From: an uncultured archaeon
Lineage (GTDB): Archaea; Thermoproteota; EX4484-205; JAAOZP01
Direction: 5' to 3'
NCBI GenBank assembly: GCA_938045545.1
Contig: CALIBN010000008.1
Location: 1-64,000, forward strand
DNA length: 64,000 nucleotides
This document shows, piece by piece, positions 34,421-43,283 of this stretch. The notes beneath the pieces were generated by a model, which worked only from the letters and a program-made list of their open reading frames with translations, searched no databases and was not told the DNA's origin. The position numbers and the translations under genes are program-made. Numbering within the stretch: the stretch's first letter is position 1; every line of letters starts with the position of its first letter.

Positions 34421-35579
34421 ATCTTAAAGCCTCCACGGGCCTTATCCTGGAAGCGTTCCATGAAGGGAGCAGGCTGCTCAGGAAGCTAGCCGCAACTGCG
34501 ATCATGAGACCGTTTAAAACAGGCTCATAGCTGATTATGAAAGGTAGGCTTATCTGGAACCTGAAGACCCTGGGGAGCAGGTAAGTAACAATAACGTAGC
34601 CCAAGCCCATGCCGAGGGCTGACCCGAATAATCCTCCTGAAATGCCGAGCAGGATCCCCTCGACCAGAAAAATGTAGAGGACCTGCAGGGGTGACGCGCC
34701 TATAGACTTCAAAACCCCTATCTCCCTTATCTTCTCCCTTATGCTCATCGTGATGGTGTTCATGGTTCCAACGCCTGCCACGATTATGCTTATGGCGCTT
34801 ATAGTGAATATTACTGCGTCTATCGTGTCCAGAATAGCCTGGCTCTGCTTCAGAACATCCTCCTCGGTTGAGACTGAGAGGCTAGGGTAAGTAGACCTTA
34901 TAGCATTGACAACGCTGCTCATGACGCTTGAATTATAAACTCTAACGAGGATCATGTCTGCAAGCCCCCTCTTGTTCAGAATCCTCTCCCCCTGCTCAAG
35001 GCTCATTACGACAACCGAGGCTGGACCCGCCAGCGCAGCTTGGAAGAGCCCGCCGATCTCCGAAAGCCCCGTAACCTTGAAGGACACTCCTTCCTGCACG
35101 TATGAAGTCACGATCCTCACGGTCGAGTTGACCGAAACACCTAGTTTCTTAGCCGACTCCTCGGGCATCAAGCATTCTCTAGCGTTTGGAGAGGAAACTC
35201 CTGAGCCGCTTACGATCGTCTGGAATGCTTTTATCTCCTCCACCGGCACAGCTAGTATGAACGCGTTGCTAGACTCCACTAGGCCTGAGCCGATTATGAC
35301 TGGAACAGCCCTTTCAACGCCGGTGATGTTGCTTATCAGGTGGACAACGTAGATCGACATGGGCTCGCTGTTCCTTGTCCTCACTATTATCGACGACCCT
35401 AGTAAAGTGTTTATCTCGCTCTCAACCCTTGCGCGCATACCGAGTGAAACTATGAAGAGCGAGACAAGCGAGGCTATGCCTATCGAAATACCTAATATAG
35501 TAAGGCCTGCTCTGAGCTTTTTACTCGCGATATCCCTGAGCGCGTAGCGCGTCAAGTATAGGAGAGTGATCATCTTCAT
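34413..35579 (-). CDS. MacB/FtsX-type ABC transporter permease
   Basis: 388 aa. First transmembrane helix AGLTILGISIGIASLVSLFI, a MacB-type periplasmic core domain (about 50-245), then three C-terminal helices of the FtsX fold, starting with FTISAISIIVAGVGTMNTITM and SIREKIREIGVLKSIGASP (the typical coupling helix). First gene of a three-gene operon; TATA-like AATATTTATC lies near 35600-35609. Such systems act by mechanotransmission rather than by moving a substrate through the membrane. Confidence 0.92.
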   Translation of the reverse strand: MKMITLLYLTRYALRDIASKKLRAGLTILGISIGIASLVSLFIVSLGMRARVESEINTLLGSSIIVRTRNSEPMSIYVVHLISNITGVERAVPVIIGSGLVESSNAFILAVPVEEIKAFQTIVSGSGVSSPNARECLMPEESAKKLGVSVNSTVRIVTSYVQEGVSFKVTGLSEIGGLFQAALAGPASVVVMSLEQGERILNKRGLADMILVRVYNSSVMSSVVNAIRSTYPSLSVSTEEDVLKQSQAILDTIDAVIFTISAISIIVAGVGTMNTITMSIREKIREIGVLKSIGASPLQVLYIFLVEGILLGISGGLFGSALGMGLGYVIVTYLLPRVFRFQISLPFIISYEPVLNGLMIAVAASFLSSLLPSWNASRIRPVEALRYE

Positions 35580-35615
35580 TCGTGCAGCCGGATGAGTAGA
35601 TAAATATTAGCCTGT

Positions 35616-36446
35616 TTATAATGCTGCGGTGAAAACATATATCATGATGCCGAGAATGCCCGCTATAAGGTTTGAGACAAGGTTTACAACATGGTTGTCA
35701 AAGCCCTTAAACCCTTTCACTAAAACGTATTCCCCCTGCTTCCCGGGCTTTTCACGAAGCCTGCCGTCAGTCTTAGACACGTATGCCTCTTGAACGGTTG
35801 CTCCAAGCAGGCTGTCTACAATCATCCCTAGGAAACCGCCGGCTGAGCACGCTACAAATAGGCCTAGAGCATCACCGACCCCGGAAATGATGCCTGGAGC
35901 ATTAGCCTGCCGGAGTGCCACCGAGACCAACGCTATCACAATTGCTCCTGAAAGCCCTGCGAAAGTGCCCAGCAGGGTGACTCCTCCAGAAACCCCTTTC
36001 TCAACACTCCTCCTAAGGTTTGTTATAAGCCTAGGCTTAGAGCTGCTTAACAGTCCCAGTTCAGTGGCCAGCGTGTCTGCCGCAGCCGAGCAAACTGTGG
36101 TGGTGAAGAAGACGAGAAATATCTCCATCCGGAAAAAATGCTCAAGCATGATGGACATTGCCGCGGGCCCACCGTTTGCGAGAACGTTAACCCAGCTTCT
36201 AACCCCACCCTTCTCCTGGGCCAAAGCATCCAGCTCCTTGTCTTTACGCCTATACTTCGTGGAGGCGACGCCCAAGACTAGGAACGCCAGCATTATTATG
36301 AAGCAATCCCAGCCCCCTAGGAAGAGCACTATTACCCCTAGGAAAATAGAGGCTAGGACCCCGGAAAAGCTTAGGGAGCGCGAGACATATGTTGCTACCG
36401 CCAGCATGACTATCGCGAGCGTTTTAACCAGGGTTTCGGCAATCAT
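35616..36446 (-). CDS. DUF92 family membrane protein
   Basis: 276 aa with about seven transmembrane helices and family features: FLGGWDCFIIMLAFLVLG, then a basic loop, ADTLATELGLLSSSKPRLIT, GVSGGVTLLGTFAG, FLGMIVDSLLGATVQ. Plant relatives (VTE6) phosphorylate phytyl phosphate, so a prenyl-phosphate kinase role is possible but unproven here. Start: ATG at 36446 is preferred to TTG 36449; GCTTAAATAG (minus, 36475-36484) lies about 30 bp upstream. Confidence 0.85.
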   Translation of the reverse strand: MIAETLVKTLAIVMLAVATYVSRSLSFSGVLASIFLGVIVLFLGGWDCFIIMLAFLVLGVASTKYRRKDKELDALAQEKGGVRSWVNVLANGGPAAMSIMLEHFFRMEIFLVFFTTTVCSAAADTLATELGLLSSSKPRLITNLRRSVEKGVSGGVTLLGTFAGLSGAIVIALVSVALRQANAPGIISGVGDALGLFVACSAGGFLGMIVDSLLGATVQEAYVSKTDGRLREKPGKQGEYVLVKGFKGFDNHVVNLVSNLIAGILGIMIYVFTAAL

Positions 36447-36484
36447 CAAAAGCTGGATGACTCTTCTTAAAGGGCTATTTAAGC

Positions 36485-37222
36485 TTAGCCTAGGGAAGTA
36501 AGCCTTTCTATAAGCTCTCTCGTTGAGCCGAGGTTTGACAGTGCCACAACTATCCCGTCAACCTTAGCTATCTCCATAGCAACCGGGTCAAGCTCCTTGG
36601 GGCCGTGGAGAACGATCATCTTAGGCTTAAACGGGTAGAGGTGTATCCCGACCAAGGGGCTTCTACCGTGTTGAACATTCGTGAAGACAAGCGTCCTTAT
36701 GTTCGTGTACCCGAAAACATTAACCAGGTCGTACCATTTGAAGTAAAGTATTGCTTTAACGCTGTCGAGCACCGTGTGGCCGAAAACAAAGTCGTCAAGC
36801 ATGTCTGGAAATGTTTCCACCTTGCCCGCAACAGCCTCAACAACCTTACGCATTGAAACAGGCTTGGAATACTCTTTCATGTCTAGAATTATCCCTTTGA
36901 GAATGGGCTCTGTCTTCAACAGGTCTATCAGATGTGCTCCTCCTCTTTCAGCATCGCTTTCAACAAGGTTCTGAACATAGTGTCTGAGAAAGCCTATTCC
37001 AGGGTTTCTCCTCCTGCCTGTCTCATAGTCACTTATCACTGAGGCTGAAATACCCATTCTGCTGGCTAGGGTTTTCTGAGACACCCCGAACTTCTCACGC
37101 CAGTTCCTCAGGACCATGAAGGGCTGCTCCGCTAGGACAACGTCGCTGATAATCTTCTTCATAGACACTTGCTTGGCTACTGTAAGCAGTTCGCTGAGGT
37201 AGGGAGCAAGTTCATCGCTCAT
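36485..37222 (-). CDS. COG1709-type archaeal HTH regulator
   Basis: 245 aa. Helix-turn-helix of the XRE kind at about residues 40-75 (LRNWREKFGVSQKTLASRMG, ISASVISDYETGRRRNPG), preceded by an N-terminal helical part and followed by a sensor-like domain (SVKAILYFKWYDLVNVFGYT, VALSNLGSTRELIERL). Matches the archaea-specific COG1709 predicted regulators; targets are unknown. GCTTAAGTAT (minus, about 37249-37258) lies about 28 bp before the ATG. Confidence 0.85.
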   Translation of the reverse strand: MSDELAPYLSELLTVAKQVSMKKIISDVVLAEQPFMVLRNWREKFGVSQKTLASRMGISASVISDYETGRRRNPGIGFLRHYVQNLVESDAERGGAHLIDLLKTEPILKGIILDMKEYSKPVSMRKVVEAVAGKVETFPDMLDDFVFGHTVLDSVKAILYFKWYDLVNVFGYTNIRTLVFTNVQHGRSPLVGIHLYPFKPKMIVLHGPKELDPVAMEIAKVDGIVVALSNLGSTRELIERLTSLG

Positions 37223-37495
37223 AGTCGAGACAGGAATTAACTTTAGCCGATACTTAAGCCTTTACTGCTTATCCAACCAGAGACGGTTCCCGTAGACCAG
37301 CTTAAAGGTTGAAAACGAAAGTTCGCCGAGGTGGCGCCAGTTTATTATGATCGCGCGCAGACCCTCATCCTCCCTCTAAGCGGGTTTTCTTTTGCCTGCT
37401 CATTTTATATTGAAAAATATCAAAAACATATCGTCTTCGAAGTTCTGTATCATCATATTTAAAAGAGGTGGGGTGAAGCATACGCCGGCTAAACG

Positions 37496-37918
37496 CTAAA
37501 AGCGACCGCTATAGACTTTTCTAGGGTCGAAAACCTTTTCACCGACCGTTTTAAAGTGGCCGCTTTTAACGATCTTCCTGTAGAAACATGTTTTATAGCC
37601 CATGTGGCACGCGCCAGGACCCTCCTGCTTAACTGTGAAGAGTAGGGAGTTGTTTTCACAGTTAACCCTGACCTCCAGAACCCTCTGCACGAAGCCTGAT
37701 GCTTCTCCCTTCATCCATATTTTCCTCCTTCTCCTAGAATAGTAGTGCATGAAGCCTGTTGAAAGAGTTTTTGAAAGAGCATTCCTATTCATGAACGCGA
37801 CCATCAGGACTTCCCCGTCAACATTCCTCGCCACCACAGGGATCAGGCCTTTTTCAAAATTGAGTTGGGAAATAATCCTCCTGGTTTTCTCAACGCTTGC
37901 TTTAAACAATTGTCCCAT
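37496..37918 (-). CDS. hisI: Phosphoribosyl-AMP cyclohydrolase
   Basis: 140 aa. GLIPVVARNVDGEVLMVAFM, HYYSRRRRKIWMKGEASGF and the zinc cysteines in VNCENNSLLFTV and GACHMGYKTCFYR. Opens the purine ring of PR-AMP in histidine synthesis. Separate from HisE, as in many archaea. Last gene of the his operon; overlaps hisH by 17 nt. Confidence 0.95.
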   Translation of the reverse strand: MGQLFKASVEKTRRIISQLNFEKGLIPVVARNVDGEVLMVAFMNRNALSKTLSTGFMHYYSRRRRKIWMKGEASGFVQRVLEVRVNCENNSLLFTVKQEGPGACHMGYKTCFYRKIVKSGHFKTVGEKVFDPRKVYSGRF

Positions 37919-38522
37919 CTCCGCAGAGGCTTAAGAAGTTTCTGAGGATTCTTAGCCCCGGCTGCCAGCTTTTTTCAGGATGGAACTGCACGCCGAAAAC
38001 GTTTTCCTTCTCGAACACAACTGGGAACCTTATGCCTCCGTATCTGGCGTAGGCGGCAGCATCATCCTCAGCGTAATCCAAGGGAGCGTAGGAGTGTGCA
38101 AAATACATGTAAGAGTTGTTCTCTAAACCTTTGAGAATAAGGGATTTACCGGCTATTTCTATGCTGTTCCAGCCTATGTGTGGAAGCCGTTTAACAGGAA
38201 TCTTTTTAACAAATCCTCTGAAAAACCCGAGGCCCTCTTCACCCTGCTTCCCCTCTTCACTTCCGTTGAACATGAGTTGCAGGCCTAAGCATATTCCAAG
38301 CACTGGGCGACCCTCCTCCACGATACTCATGATTCTTCGCCTTTCCTCATCGACCTTCTTGAAAGCGGCGGAATAGCTTCCGACTCCTGGAATAACTAGG
38401 CCGTCGAAACCCTCCTCCAAGACTATTGACGAGACTATTCTAGGTTCGGCTCCTACTTTTTTCAGGGACGCGCTTATGCTTGCAAGGTTTCCGACTCCGC
38501 AATCAAGAATCATTATCCTCAT
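37902..38522 (-). CDS. hisH: Imidazole glycerol phosphate synthase, glutaminase subunit
   Basis: 206 aa class I glutamine amidotransferase: GVGSYSAAF, catalytic Cys in LGICLGLQLMF, His and Glu in FGVQFHPEKSW. Supplies ammonia to HisF, encoded two genes upstream. 4-nt ATGA overlap with hisE. Confidence 0.95.
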   Translation of the reverse strand: MRIMILDCGVGNLASISASLKKVGAEPRIVSSIVLEEGFDGLVIPGVGSYSAAFKKVDEERRRIMSIVEEGRPVLGICLGLQLMFNGSEEGKQGEEGLGFFRGFVKKIPVKRLPHIGWNSIEIAGKSLILKGLENNSYMYFAHSYAPLDYAEDDAAAYARYGGIRFPVVFEKENVFGVQFHPEKSWQPGLRILRNFLSLCGDGTIV

Positions 38523-38803
38523 CGGTGTCTGCGCCTTCTCTCAAGCTCCCTTGCGACTTCCTCAAGCTCCACTCCGGATGCTGCCAGCACTATTAGGTAA
38601 TGGAAGAGAACATCGGCTGCCTCCGCAACCTTGTCACCATTACCCTGGACCGCTGAGGCGAATTCGAAGGCTTCCTCCCCGAATTTTCCGAGAACCCTGT
38701 CCATCCCTCCTTCGACGATGCTCGCCACGTAAGACCCCTTCGGCTTCTCGCGCACCCTGCTTTTCACGACTTCAAACAGTTCAGCCAAGTACTCCAGGGT
38801 CAA
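38519..38803 (-). CDS. hisE: Phosphoribosyl-ATP pyrophosphatase
   Basis: 94 aa, all-alpha MazG-like fold: [20 protein letters not shown] with the acidic E-x-x-E and [14 protein letters not shown] metal-binding helices. Removes pyrophosphate from PR-ATP, the second histidine step. Four-nt overlaps on both sides. Stand-alone rather than fused to HisI. Confidence 0.93.
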   Translation of the reverse strand: MTLEYLAELFEVVKSRVREKPKGSYVASIVEGGMDRVLGKFGEEAFEFASAVQGNGDKVAEAADVLFHYLIVLAASGVELEEVARELERRRRHR

Positions 38804-39567
38804 AGCCTTACTTCAACCCCCCTCTCCTTCAACCATTTCTTAATTTGTAAGACACTGTACTGTTCATAGTGTAGGAGTGAAGCGATGAGTGCAGCGTCAG
38901 CACCCCCTTTCGTAAGGGCCTCGTAAACGTGTTGCAGCGAGCCGGCTCCGCCCGAGGCTATTATAGGGATGTCGACGCTTCTTCTCGCCGCGTGCAAAAG
39001 TTCAACATCGTAGCCTAGTCTGGTGCCGTCCGCATCTATGCTTGTTAAAAGTATTTCGCCAGCACCCTCGTATTCACACGTTTTAATCCATTCAAGCGCG
39101 TCCAGTCCAGTCGGCTCCTTCCCAGCTTTAACATACACCTCCCACCCTTTCTCAACTCTTTTAGCGTCGACAGCAACAACGACGCATTGATGCCCGAAAA
39201 TACTGCTAGCCCTTCTAATCAGGCTCCTATCCTTGACGGCTGCAGTATTGACTGAAACCTTGTCTGCACCTGCTCTAAGAAGCTTCCCAAAATCCTCTAC
39301 GCTTCTAACCCCTCCCCCGACGGTCAGAGGGATGAAAAGGTTTTCAGCGGTCCTCTTAACCACTTCCACCATGGTTTCCCTCCCCTCCGGCGTGGCGGAG
39401 ATATCGAGGAAAACTATTTCGTCAGCACACTGCTCCATGTATTTAACAGCGAGCTCCGCAGGATCCCCTATCCTCTTAAGGTTTGAAAACTTAACGCCTT
39501 TAACCACGACGCCGTCGTAAACATCAAGACACGGGATTATTCTCTTGGTTAAGCCCATTTCTTTCAC
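38800..39567 (-). CDS. hisF: Imidazole glycerol phosphate synthase, cyclase subunit
   Basis: 255 aa TIM barrel. [19 protein letters not shown] with the first catalytic Asp, then [36 protein letters not shown] with the second catalytic Asp, and [12 protein letters not shown]. Pairs with HisH. The GTG at 39567 overlaps the hisB stop by 4 nt; an ATG three codons later is also possible. Confidence 0.95.
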   Translation of the reverse strand: MKEMGLTKRIIPCLDVYDGVVVKGVKFSNLKRIGDPAELAVKYMEQCADEIVFLDISATPEGRETMVEVVKRTAENLFIPLTVGGGVRSVEDFGKLLRAGADKVSVNTAAVKDRSLIRRASSIFGHQCVVVAVDAKRVEKGWEVYVKAGKEPTGLDALEWIKTCEYEGAGEILLTSIDADGTRLGYDVELLHAARRSVDIPIIASGGAGSLQHVYEALTKGGADAALIASLLHYEQYSVLQIKKWLKERGVEVRL

Positions 39568-40145
39568 AAAACCCCCTTTTCGCTAGGGATTGTTGAACCT
39601 GTTACTGCAACCGCCTGTTTGAAAGCAAGGCCCGCGGCTTTAAAAACGGCTTCAGCCAAGTGGTGCGGATCACCGTTTCTAAAGATCAGGACGTGAAGAG
39701 TCACACCGGATGAGTTTGAAAGGCTTCGGAAGAAGTGTGGAATCATGCTGGTCCCCATGTTCCCAATGGTTGTCTGTTTAAACCGCATGTTGTGGGAGAA
39801 GAACGGTCTTCCGCTCAAGTCTAGTGAAACGCAAGCGAGCACCTCGTCCATAGGGACGATGGAATAGCCGAACCTGTTCACTCCCCTTTTTTCGCCGAGA
39901 GCCCTCCTTAAAGCCTCGCCAAAAGCTATTGCAACATCCTCGATTAAATGGTGCTCATCGCATTCAACCGTGTTTCTAGCGTTGAGCCTAAGGTTGAAGC
40001 CTGAGAACCTGATCATGCTTCCGAGCAGGTGGTTGAACACAGGGTAAGGCGTCTCTATAGTGTGCGCGCCTTCACCGTCCAAGGTGAGCTCCAGCTCAGC
40101 CACTGTTTCAGCAGTCTCTCTACGAACCATGGTTGTTCTAGTCAA
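39564..40145 (-). CDS. hisB: Imidazoleglycerol-phosphate dehydratase
   Basis: 193 aa with the two metal-binding His clusters of the family: [18 protein letters not shown] and [19 protein letters not shown], plus [15 protein letters not shown]. Only the dehydratase; the histidinol-phosphate phosphatase domain found in bacterial HisB fusions is absent. Four-nt overlaps with hisA and hisF. Confidence 0.95.
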   Translation of the reverse strand: MTRTTMVRRETAETVAELELTLDGEGAHTIETPYPVFNHLLGSMIRFSGFNLRLNARNTVECDEHHLIEDVAIAFGEALRRALGEKRGVNRFGYSIVPMDEVLACVSLDLSGRPFFSHNMRFKQTTIGNMGTSMIPHFFRSLSNSSGVTLHVLIFRNGDPHHLAEAVFKAAGLAFKQAVAVTGSTIPSEKGVL

Positions 40146-40864
40146 TCCTCAACCCTCCTTAAATCCTCTAGGCTTAGCAGCCCGTTGTATAAAGCTTTCC
40201 CGATGACCACGCCTTCCACACCAGTCTTTTTCAAAGTCAAGATGTCTTCCAGTGAAGAGACTCCTCCAGCGTACATGAGCCCCAAGCCTGTTTCCCTAAG
40301 TATTGATAATAGGGAAAGCGTTTCACGGCGCAACCCTGCTAGCGAGCCCTCTCTTCCAACATCGGTTAGAAGTATTCCCTTCAAACCTATTGCGTCGTCA
40401 ACCTTTAAGACCCAGGTGGCAGCCTTCTCCTCACTGATGACGATGCTTTCCTTACCGATGCCTCTAAACATGTTTCTCCCCAGGTAGTCTATTCCTAGAA
40501 CGATTTTATCCAATCCTGAGAAATCGCTTAGGGCATTCGTCGAGCAGGGCCTTGGTCTCACAACAATCCTTGAAGCGCCGTTTGAAAGATAGTCTTCAAC
40601 CTGCTTCCTACTCCTGATTCCGCCCGCGACTTGAACCGGTATCTTGACTGAGCGTATAATCCTCTTAATAATGCTAGCGTTACTTCTCCCAGTGTTCAAC
40701 GCAGCATCTATATCGACCACGTGGACCATGCTTGCACCAGCCTTCTCCCAGTATGCTGCTATTTTAACGGGGTCAGAGCCTTCAAGAGCCTTGTCCACAA
40801 CATGGCCTATTACCTCAACCCTCTTTGAATCCATTAGGTCTATCGATGGAATTATCCTCATCAA
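40142..40864 (-). CDS. hisA: ProFAR isomerase
   Basis: 240 aa TIM barrel. IIPSIDLMDSKRVEVIGH with the catalytic Asp, VDIDAALNTGRSN, VQVAGGIRSRKQVEDYL, LLTDVGREGSLAG and MYAGGVSSLEDI phosphate loops. Isomerises ProFAR to PRFAR. Four-nt overlaps with hisG and hisB. Confidence 0.94.
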   Translation of the reverse strand: MMRIIPSIDLMDSKRVEVIGHVVDKALEGSDPVKIAAYWEKAGASMVHVVDIDAALNTGRSNASIIKRIIRSVKIPVQVAGGIRSRKQVEDYLSNGASRIVVRPRPCSTNALSDFSGLDKIVLGIDYLGRNMFRGIGKESIVISEEKAATWVLKVDDAIGLKGILLTDVGREGSLAGLRRETLSLLSILRETGLGLMYAGGVSSLEDILTLKKTGVEGVVIGKALYNGLLSLEDLRRVED

Positions 40865-41739
40865 ATAATCACCTTGTCGATGTTTAGAACGAGAATGTCC
40901 CGAGCACCCTTGTTTTTAACGTTGTAAACCACTTCGAAAACCTTATCTGAATCAACGACGGTTATGACTTCCCACATGGGTTCCTTAGACTCTACTTTAG
41001 AGATCGTTGGGCCGCTCATGCAAGGCAGACAGCTAACAACTTCCTTCAAGCATTCTTCAGGCACATTCATCATAAGAAGCTTCTTTCCCTGTGCCATTTG
41101 GGTTGCTTGAATAATTGATATGATGCTTCCAATAATGGGTTGCTTTTCAGGGGTTTTAAGGCTGTTCCTGTTTCCTATTAGAACTGCTTGCGAATCCATG
41201 ATTGTTGAAAGAACCTTCAGTCCGTGTATTAGAAGCGTTGTGCCGGTGCTCATCACTGAGACTATGCAGTCGGACAAGCCGAGGTTCGGCATTGTTTCAG
41301 AGGCCCCCTCGACATTTATGATTTCAGCATTAGCATTCAGGCTTTGGAAGAAGCTTCTCGCTATGTTTGGAAACTCTGTTGCCACTTTGAAACTCTCTCT
41401 TTTAAGCAGGTCGCTAAGTTCGCTGAATCTCGAGGAGGGTGCCGCGAGCACAAGCTTAGCGTGACCGTAGTTGAGTGGAAGAACCTCCTCAACGTCTACG
41501 CCTGATTCCTTGACGAGGTCCCTCCCAGTAATGCCTAGGTCTACAACACCGTTTTCAACCATCCTCGGAATATCTGCAGCTCGGTTGAAAACCACTACAA
41601 GTCCTTTTAAACGGGAGAGCGCTTGATAACTCCGATCATTAGGGAAATAAGTTATCAGCCCGGATGAGCCCAGTAGTTCAAGCGAAGGCTGGAACAGCCT
41701 CCCCTTGCTGGGAAGAGCTAGGAAAACTTGGCTGTTCAA
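40861..41739 (-). CDS. hisG: ATP phosphoribosyltransferase, long form
   Basis: 292 aa from TTG 41739. Catalytic domain: VFLALPSKGRLFQPSLELLG, DLGITGRDLV, ATEFPNIARSF, IVSVMSTGTTL for PRPP. A C-terminal regulatory domain (about the last 75 residues, LLMMNVPEECLKEVV) makes it the long, HisZ-independent type, which is feedback-inhibited by histidine in studied enzymes. I chose TTG 41739, not ATG 41775, because it forms a TTGA overlap with the hisC stop, matching the 4-nt overlaps at the next five junctions. Confidence 0.93.
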   Translation of the reverse strand: MNSQVFLALPSKGRLFQPSLELLGSSGLITYFPNDRSYQALSRLKGLVVVFNRAADIPRMVENGVVDLGITGRDLVKESGVDVEEVLPLNYGHAKLVLAAPSSRFSELSDLLKRESFKVATEFPNIARSFFQSLNANAEIINVEGASETMPNLGLSDCIVSVMSTGTTLLIHGLKVLSTIMDSQAVLIGNRNSLKTPEKQPIIGSIISIIQATQMAQGKKLLMMNVPEECLKEVVSCLPCMSGPTISKVESKEPMWEVITVVDSDKVFEVVYNVKNKGARDILVLNIDKVII

Positions 41740-42725
41740 CTTGCCAGGGCCCTCCTTAAGGCCTGTAGAAACCATTTCAGCTCAATCATGGTTCCAACAG
41801 TGACTCTTAGAAACGATCCCTCGATTCCTCCCCATTCAGATGTTACTGAACGCACCCTTATGTTTTCAGCGAGAAGCTTCTCAAAGACTCTTTGAGCGTC
41901 TTCCACGTAGACTGGGACGTAATTCGCCTTAGAATCACATGTCTTAACACCGTCAAGCCTGTTCAACTCGTCAACCATGTAGGCCTTGTTAATGGAAGTT
42001 GATTCGACAACCATTCTAAGCCAGTCTTCGTCTTCAAGAGCTGCCTTAGAAGCCTCCACAGCCGGAGTGGGGACATCGAAAGGCCCCATTGCTTTCTCGA
42101 CTTCTCTTAAAACAGAGCTTTCCCCTAAGAGATACCCGGATCTTAAGCCTGCTAATCCGTATGCTTTAGAAAAAGTCCTGACTAGCACAAGGTTGTTGAA
42201 GCCGCGTAGAAATGAGACGAAGCTTTTACCATAGTACTCGGCATAGGCCTCATCCATAATAACCATTCCGAATTCCTCCAGAAACCTTCTTACAGTGCTC
42301 TCTTCAACAACCTCCCCCGTCGGATTGTTTGGTGACCCTAACAACAGGACGGCGTCGCTGCCTGAAAGTCTGAATACAGCGTCCCAGCCCCTGCCCAGCC
42401 AGGAGGGTGGCTGCTCAACCCTGTTGAAGAAAAGCCTGGAGAAACGCGTGTACATCAGGAAGGCTGGTGAAGGTATTACGATGCGCGCATATTTTTTCGA
42501 CAAGCATTGCAGCAGGGTCTGCAGTCCTCTGTCGCTACCCGGGGTTGGAAGAACCTCCTGGGGCTGCAGAGCTAGACGGCTGGAGATGAACTCTCTGTAC
42601 TCGACGTAATCCGGATACCTGTTTAGGCGCATGGCTGTCTTAAAATAGGCCGTTATTGCTCTCGGAGACGGGCCGAACGGGTTTTCGTTCGTGTCTAGAC
42701 GAATAGGCTTTGGTGGGAATATCAT
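41736..42725 (-). CDS. hisC: Histidinol-phosphate aminotransferase
   Basis: 329 aa from ATG 42725. Fold-type I PLP enzyme: RLDTNENPFGPSP, LLGSPNNPTGEVV, IMDEAYAEYYG, PLP-lysine TFSKAYGLAGLRSGY, and a late FLRVTVG. The open frame runs 42 codons further upstream, but those codons cross the TATA box and the divergent gene. The TATA-to-start spacing (about 35 bp) and the family-typical beginning (FPPKPIRLDTNENPFG) favour 42725. First gene of hisCGABFEHI. hisD and a phosphatase are not in the cluster. Confidence 0.93.
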   Translation of the reverse strand: MIFPPKPIRLDTNENPFGPSPRAITAYFKTAMRLNRYPDYVEYREFISSRLALQPQEVLPTPGSDRGLQTLLQCLSKKYARIVIPSPAFLMYTRFSRLFFNRVEQPPSWLGRGWDAVFRLSGSDAVLLLGSPNNPTGEVVEESTVRRFLEEFGMVIMDEAYAEYYGKSFVSFLRGFNNLVLVRTFSKAYGLAGLRSGYLLGESSVLREVEKAMGPFDVPTPAVEASKAALEDEDWLRMVVESTSINKAYMVDELNRLDGVKTCDSKANYVPVYVEDAQRVFEKLLAENIRVRSVTSEWGGIEGSFLRVTVGTMIELKWFLQALRRALAS

Positions 42726-42754
42726 GGGAATGAAGTTCCATTGGAAACCCACAT

Positions 42755-42764
42755 GTTTATAAGC
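42755..42764. promoter_or_regulatory. Shared TATA element between hisC and the AbrB-ACT gene
   Basis: GTTTATAAGC on the plus strand and GCTTATAAAC on the minus strand are both good archaeal TATA boxes. The element is about 35 bp from the AbrB-ACT ATG (42795) and about 34 bp from the hisC ATG (42725). It is the only TATA match between the divergent genes, so a factor bound here would affect both. Confidence 0.55.
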
Positions 42765-42794
42765 TTTTCCCAATCCTCCTAAGATGAGGCGAGC

Positions 42795-43211
42795 ATGCCG
42801 AAGACATACCTGCTTAAAATAGACGATAGGGGTAGAATCCTGATTCCTCAAGCCGTTAGAGACCTTATGGGGCTTAGGCCCCAGTCTGAGACAGTTGGAA
42901 CATATGACTCTGAGAGAAACGTTTTCACGCTCATGCCCGCCCGCCAGGGCGGTAACTTCGTCAGGATAGTTTTTAAAATATCCGATCAGCCTGGCTCTTT
43001 GGCGAAGGTTGCTAACTCGCTTGCACTATCGGGAATAAATCTTGTAGCAACAAGCTCAACGACCCTGGTGCCCGGTAAACTGGCTGAGTGGGAGGTTATC
43101 GCGGATGTTGAAAAGAACTATCCGTTGAAGGAGCGCTTAAAAGGGGTTGTCGATAGTCTCAGGGGCATCGTGTTCGAGTTTAAAGTTGAGGAGGCCAGGG
43201 TTGAAACCTGA
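42795..43211 (+). CDS. AbrB-ACT fusion, candidate amino-acid-responsive regulator
   Basis: 138 aa. An N-terminal AbrB/SpoVT swapped-hairpin DNA-binding domain (about 1-47: YLLKIDDRGRILIPQAVRDL, VFTLMPA) is joined to an ACT ligand-binding domain (about 53-135: VRIVFKISDQPGSLAKVANS, LALSGINLVATSSTTLVPGK). ACT domains commonly bind amino acids. It is divergent from the his operon across a single shared TATA element, so histidine or another amino acid is a plausible effector and the his operon a plausible target. That regulatory link is inference. Most AbrB proteins in this window are antitoxins; this one has no toxin partner. Confidence 0.85.
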   Translation: MPKTYLLKIDDRGRILIPQAVRDLMGLRPQSETVGTYDSERNVFTLMPARQGGNFVRIVFKISDQPGSLAKVANSLALSGINLVATSSTTLVPGKLAEWEVIADVEKNYPLKERLKGVVDSLRGIVFEFKVEEARVET

Positions 43212-43283
43212 GGTCCCTTTTTCCGGCACGGTGGAAAAAGGTTTTTAAGCATCCCAGAGAATCTTTTACCGAATAAAACGTAA

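Noticed and set aside
42726-42851. 42-codon N-terminal extension of hisC
   Set aside because: It crosses the hisC TATA box and the divergent AbrB-ACT start; the family-typical beginning is at 42725.
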